64,000 nucleotides of DNA from NCBI GenBank assembly GCA_963704505.1, contig OY969912.1, forward strand, positions 1,736,001 through 1,800,000. Reading direction: 5' to 3'. A program made the position numbers and the translations under genes. Each line of letters starts with the position of its first letter. The first letter of the stretch is position 1. Source of the DNA: VRUE01 sp963704505. GTDB taxonomy: Bacteria; Actinomycetota; Thermoleophilia; Solirubrobacterales; 70-9. Shown in pieces: positions 60,819-64,000 of this stretch. Under the pieces are notes generated by a model. The model was not told the origin of the DNA, made no database searches, and saw only the letters and a list, made by a program, of their open reading frames with translations.

Positions 60819-62156
60819 CTAGACGAGCAGGGCGCCCTCCATGACGCCCGCTGCGCGGAGGTCGCGGTACCAGCGCTCGACCGGGTGCTCCTTGACGAAG
60901 CCGTGCCCGCCGAGGAGCTGGACGCCGTCGGAGCCGATCTTCATGCCCTTCGTGGTGCAGAGCCGGCGGGCGATCGCCGCCTCGCGGGCGAAGTCCTCGC
61001 CGCGGTCGGCGCGGCTCGCCGCCCGGTAGGTGGTCAGCCGCATGCCTCCGACCTCGATGCCGATGTCGGAGACCGCGAAGGCGACCCCCTGGCGGTTGGA
61101 GATCGGTTCGCCGAAGGCGCTGCGGTCTTTGACGTATGGGATGACGTAGTCGAGGACTGCCTGAGAGGTGCCGACCGTCAGGGCGCTCCAGGCCACCCGG
61201 GCCCGGTTGACGCACTCGACGTAGTCCTTCCTGCGTCCCTCGCCGAGCACCGCCGTGTCAGGAAGGCGGACGCCCTCGAGGATCAGGCGGCCGGTCGCCG
61301 CCGGGCGCAGCCCCATCGCCGGCTCGGGCTCGACCGAGAGGCCCTTGCCGCCGGACTCGATCACGAAGAGCTTCGGGCCGTCCTCGGCCTCGGCGGCGAC
61401 CACGAAGAGCTCGCAGTCGGCGGCGCGGGCGACCAGGGACTTGGTCCCGTCAAGGACCCACTCGCCGCCCTCCCGCCGGGCCGTCGTCGAGAGCTTCAGC
61501 GGATCGAAGAGCGGGCGTGGCTCGAGGATCGCCAGTGCCGCGGCGGGCACGTCCTCGCCGGTGAAGGAGGGCAGGTAGGCCGCCTCCTGCTCGGCGCTTC
61601 CCCAGTGGCCGATCGCTGTGGCGACCGCGCCGGGAGCGAGCGCCGCATAGGCGATGCCGAGGTCGCCGTGGGCGAGCGCCTCGCCGATCAGGACGCTGGT
61701 GACGGCGGCCTGCTCGACCATGACGCCGCCGAGCTCCTCGGGAACGCCGAGCATGTTGACGCCGAGCTCCGCGGTCGCCTCGAGCAGCTCCTTCGGCGTC
61801 GCGCAGCCGTCGTCGGCGTCGAGCGCCGCCGGGCGGATCTTCTCCTCCGCGAACGAGCGGCCGGCCTCCTGGAACATCTGCTGCTCGTCGTCGGGGCTGA
61901 CGTCGAAGAGGCCTTTCGACTTTCCCTTTTTCTGGCGCGCCGGTTTGCCCAGCTGCTGCGCCGCCTTGAAGGTGCGGCCGGCAGCCGTGGCCGTGCGAAA
62001 GCCGTTCTTGGTGCCGCGGTAAACCAGGCCCTCGACGTGCTTGCGGATCCTGATCCGGTCGAGCAGATCGGAGCCGGCGAGCCGGTTGAGGGCCTTCAGC
62101 CCGTAGCCCATCCCGCGGTCCGCGATCGTCGTCTTGTCGGTCTCGGTGGTCGTCAT
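60819..62156 (-). CDS. acyl-CoA dehydrogenase-like protein with basic N-terminal extension
   Basis: 445 aa. The first ~75 residues (ALNRLAGSDLLDRIRIRKHVEGLVYRGTKNGFRTATAAGRTFKAAQQLGKPARQKKGKSKG) are basic and not part of the normal fold. The ACAD core follows: LLEATAELGVNMLGVPEELGG, GTKSLVARAADCELFVV and VKDRSAFGEPISNRQGVAFAVSDIGIEVGGMRL. Near the end YRDLRAAGVMEGALLV places a Glu where the catalytic base is expected, but EGT reads EGA. Mycobacterial FadE pairs form heterotetramers in which one subunit is atypical; the neighbouring ACAD may be the partner. Overlaps the MaoC gene by four bases. Confidence 0.9.
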   Translation of the reverse strand: MTTTETDKTTIADRGMGYGLKALNRLAGSDLLDRIRIRKHVEGLVYRGTKNGFRTATAAGRTFKAAQQLGKPARQKKGKSKGLFDVSPDDEQQMFQEAGRSFAEEKIRPAALDADDGCATPKELLEATAELGVNMLGVPEELGGVMVEQAAVTSVLIGEALAHGDLGIAYAALAPGAVATAIGHWGSAEQEAAYLPSFTGEDVPAAALAILEPRPLFDPLKLSTTARREGGEWVLDGTKSLVARAADCELFVVAAEAEDGPKLFVIESGGKGLSVEPEPAMGLRPAATGRLILEGVRLPDTAVLGEGRRKDYVECVNRARVAWSALTVGTSQAVLDYVIPYVKDRSAFGEPISNRQGVAFAVSDIGIEVGGMRLTTYRAASRADRGEDFAREAAIARRLCTTKGMKIGSDGVQLLGGHGFVKEHPVERWYRDLRAAGVMEGALLV

Positions 62157-63040
62157 CTGATGGTTCCTTCCAGGTGCGGGGTGTGCTTCTTGGCGTCACG
62201 GACGAAGAAATCGATGCCGCCGCCGTCGGCGTCGCGGCTGCCGAACTCCACCTTTGTGGGGAGGACGATCGGCTTGCGGAAGCCGACCTCGGCGGTAAAG
62301 GCATCCGGCAGGCGCGGTTCGAGCGCCGCCAGGCAGCGCGCCTTGGTCCACATGCCGTGCGCGATCGCCGCCGGGAAACCGAGCGGCTTCGCGGTGAGGG
62401 CGTGCATGTGGATCGGGTTGCGATCGCCGGAGACCGCCGCGTAGCGCCGGCCGAGGTCGCCTCCGAGGCGCCACTCGGCGCTCGGCGCAAAGCTCTCCTC
62501 GGCGGCGACGGGGCGCTCGCCCTTGGCGGTCGGCCGCTCACCCGAGCCGCTGCCGCGGCGGAGCATCGTGCTCAGCCCGACCCAGACCGGCTCGCCGTCG
62601 ACCAGGGCCTCGGTCTGCAGGGCGAATGTCTTGCCGCGTGCGTGCGGACGCAGCGCGGTGGGGCGGACCCGGAGCTCGAGCGGCTCGCCGATCGAGATCG
62701 GACGCCTCTGCTCGATGCGGTTCTCGACGTGGACGAGGCCGACGGCGCCGAAGGGGAAGCTGCCGTCGGCCATCACCGCCATGTGCAGCGGAAAGGCCAG
62801 CACGTGCGGGTAGGTGGCGGGCAGCCGGTCGCGCAGCGTGAAGCCGCAGACCCGGGCGTAGGCGGCGACCGCCTCCGGCTCGGGCCGGACATCCTCGAGG
62901 ACCAGCTCGATCTCGGGGATCTCGCCGCCGCCGCCCGGCAGGAACGGCAGCATCGAGGCGCCCGGGATCATCGGCGCGGCGGCGCGAGCGTAGAGGGGCA
63001 GGATGCTGGGTGAGCGCTCGAGCGTCCTCGTCACCATCAC
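62153..63040 (-). CDS. MaoC-like hot-dog (R)-specific enoyl hydratase (HtdX-like)
   Basis: 295 aa, GTG start (ATG one codon on). The C-terminal hot-dog domain has RRYAAVSGDRNPIHMHALTAKPLGFPAAIAHGMWTKARCLAAL, the hydratase 2 motif with catalytic Asp and His, and the N-terminal half is the second, degenerate hot-dog (LRDRLPATYPHVLAFPLHMAVM). The layout and length match mycobacterial HtdX/HtdY. It hydrates trans-2-enoyl thioesters. It lies directly downstream of a FabG4-like gene, as Rv0241c follows Rv0242c in M. tuberculosis. Confidence 0.88.
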   Translation of the reverse strand: MMVTRTLERSPSILPLYARAAAPMIPGASMLPFLPGGGGEIPEIELVLEDVRPEPEAVAAYARVCGFTLRDRLPATYPHVLAFPLHMAVMADGSFPFGAVGLVHVENRIEQRRPISIGEPLELRVRPTALRPHARGKTFALQTEALVDGEPVWVGLSTMLRRGSGSGERPTAKGERPVAAEESFAPSAEWRLGGDLGRRYAAVSGDRNPIHMHALTAKPLGFPAAIAHGMWTKARCLAALEPRLPDAFTAEVGFRKPIVLPTKVEFGSRDADGGGIDFFVRDAKKHTPHLEGTIR

Positions 63041-64000
63041 GCCCCCAGCAGGTTCTGCCCGCAGACGCGGACCACGTTGCCGTTGACCCCGGTCGAGGCG
63101 GGGCCGGCGAACCAGGCGATCGTCTCGGCCACGTCGACCGGCAGGCCGCCCTGGGCGAGGCTGCTCATCCGACGCCCCGCTTCGCGCGGGCCGATCGGCA
63201 TAGCGGCGGTCATCTGGGTCTCGATGAAGCCGGGGGCGACCGCGTTGATCGTCCGGCCCCCGCCCGCGAGCTCCGGTGCCATCGCTTCGACCATGCCGAT
63301 CACGCCGGCCTTGGAGGTCGCGTAGTTGGTCTGGCCCGAGTTGCCGGCGATGCCGGACATCGAGGAGACGCAGACGATGCGCCCGTTCGGGCGGATCGTG
63401 CCCGAATCGAGCAGCGCGTCGTTGATCCTCTCCTCGCTGGAGAGGTTGATCTCCATCAGCTCGGCCCAGCGGTCCTCGGGCATCTTGGCGATCGTCCGGT
63501 CGCGGGTGACGCCGGCGTTGTGGACGACGACGTCGACCCCCTCGGAGAGGATCTCGACGATCGTCGACGGGGCGTCGTCGGCGGTGATGTCGAGCTCGAT
63601 CGGCTCGCCGCCGATCTTCTCCGCCACCTGGCGCAGGCCATCGGCGGCTTGGGGAACGTCGAGGCCGAAGACCTTGGCGCCGTCGAGGCTCAGCGTCTCG
63701 GCGATCGCGGCGCCGATCCCGCGTGAGGCGCCGGTGACAAGCGCGACCTTGCCCGCCAGGGGGCTGTCCCAGTCGATAGAGGCGGGGAGCGTGGCGACGC
63801 CCTTGCCGACCTCGATCACCTGCCCCGAGACGTAAGCGGAGCGCGGCGAGAGCAGGAAGCGGATCGTCGACTCGAGCTGGTCCTCGGCGTCCTTGGCCAC
63901 GTAGACGAGCTGGGCCGTCGCGCCGCGACCGCCCACCTCCTTGCCGAGTGAGCGGGTGAAGCCCTCGAGGGCACGCTGGGCGGTGGCGGCGCGGGGCGAG
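63037..64000 (-). CDS. FabG4-like high-molecular-weight 3-oxoacyl reductase (5' end outside window)
   Basis: The minus frame is open to the window edge. Upstream of the GTG at 63936 my translation reads AQRALEGFTRSLGKEVGG, continuing the N-terminal domain (GATAQLVYVAKDAEDQLESTIRFLLSPRSAYVSGQVIEV). The C-terminal SDR has VTGASRGIGAAIAETL, VHNAGVTRDRTIA (NAG), VCVSSMSGIAGNSGQTNYATSKAGVIGM (Ser, YxxxK) and INAVAPGFIETQMTAAMP. It is the two-Rossmann FabG4 (HMwFabG) type of M. tuberculosis Rv0242c, ~454 aa when complete, so the N-terminal third is missing. Uses NADH on long 3-oxoacyl-CoA; operon with HtdX-like and two ACAD genes. Confidence 0.9.
   Translation of the reverse strand, partial: SPRAATAQRALEGFTRSLGKEVGGRGATAQLVYVAKDAEDQLESTIRFLLSPRSAYVSGQVIEVGKGVATLPASIDWDSPLAGKVALVTGASRGIGAAIAETLSLDGAKVFGLDVPQAADGLRQVAEKIGGEPIELDITADDAPSTIVEILSEGVDVVVHNAGVTRDRTIAKMPEDRWAELMEINLSSEERINDALLDSGTIRPNGRIVCVSSMSGIAGNSGQTNYATSKAGVIGMVEAMAPELAGGGRTINAVAPGFIETQMTAAMPIGPREAGRRMSSLAQGGLPVDVAETIAWFAGPASTGVNGNVVRVCGQNLLGA

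Overview
This window is high-GC DNA that reads as a chromosomal segment of an actinobacterium. Several things fit a deep-branching soil lineage such as Thermoleophilia (Solirubrobacterales or relatives). These are the uvrC-rapZ and gap-pgk-tpiA core, a LexA box of the GAAC-N4-GTTC type, a class A RNase P RNA, a c-di-AMP riboswitch in front of an RlpA-like protein, a FabG4/HtdX-like fatty-acid locus and large secreted proteins with basic tails. The lineage is inferred; the sequence does not prove it. I see no prophage, transposase, CRISPR array or plasmid module.

Layout. 1-11055: end of an enoyl-CoA hydratase gene, then a long plus-strand run: uvrC, rapZ, an ABC-2 exporter, a VOC protein, gap-pgk-tpiA-gpmI (lower glycolysis) and tgt. 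11056-11464: non-coding, rich in repeats and hairpins. 11465-14080 (minus): membrane Ser/Thr kinase, overlapping lipoprotein gene, metallophosphoesterase. 14139-16435: argS and a MinD/CpsD-like protein with a broken P-loop. 16439-17433 (minus): ccmG-ccmH. 17484-22155: a tight operon of alpha/beta hydrolase, membrane-anchored MurF-like ligase and two D-Ala-D-Ala ligase homologues. Then tRNA-Gly, a small winged-helix regulator and two giant secreted paralogues, the second frameshifted. 28523-32374: SDR, ccmE-ccmF (cytochrome c maturation System I) and secG.

33029-38616 is an alkane-oxidation neighbourhood: alkB (with a one-base frameshift), rubredoxin, TetR regulator and, further on, a GMC alcohol dehydrogenase, with two methyltransferases and a PNPOx-like protein between. 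38702-41017 holds GNAT, dtd and two unknown genes. 41035-43062 is dense in regulation: tRNA-Leu, lexA with its SOS box, rnpB, a c-di-AMP riboswitch and an RlpA-like protein. 43162-46865: secreted proteins, an AhpD-fold protein lacking its cysteines, and glnA. 47032-58850: two MmpL/RND exporters, a DUF255 protein, a GGDEF-EAL protein, a class III aminotransferase, a Lys-rich secreted protein and an acyl-CoA synthetase. 58922-64000: HxlR regulator, then (minus) two acyl-CoA dehydrogenases, a MaoC hydratase and a FabG4-like reductase running off the window.

Most unusual content: (i) two families of dispersed long-hairpin repeats whose stems differ between copies yet stay paired (R1 at 11.4, 29.3 and 46.9 kb; R2 as an inverted pair around the gene at 44102-44530), plus a looser third hairpin set; (ii) the hydrolase/MurF-like/Ddl/Ddl operon; (iii) a divided System I cytochrome c maturation set with a Cys-type CcmE; (iv) two single-base frameshifts in otherwise intact genes.
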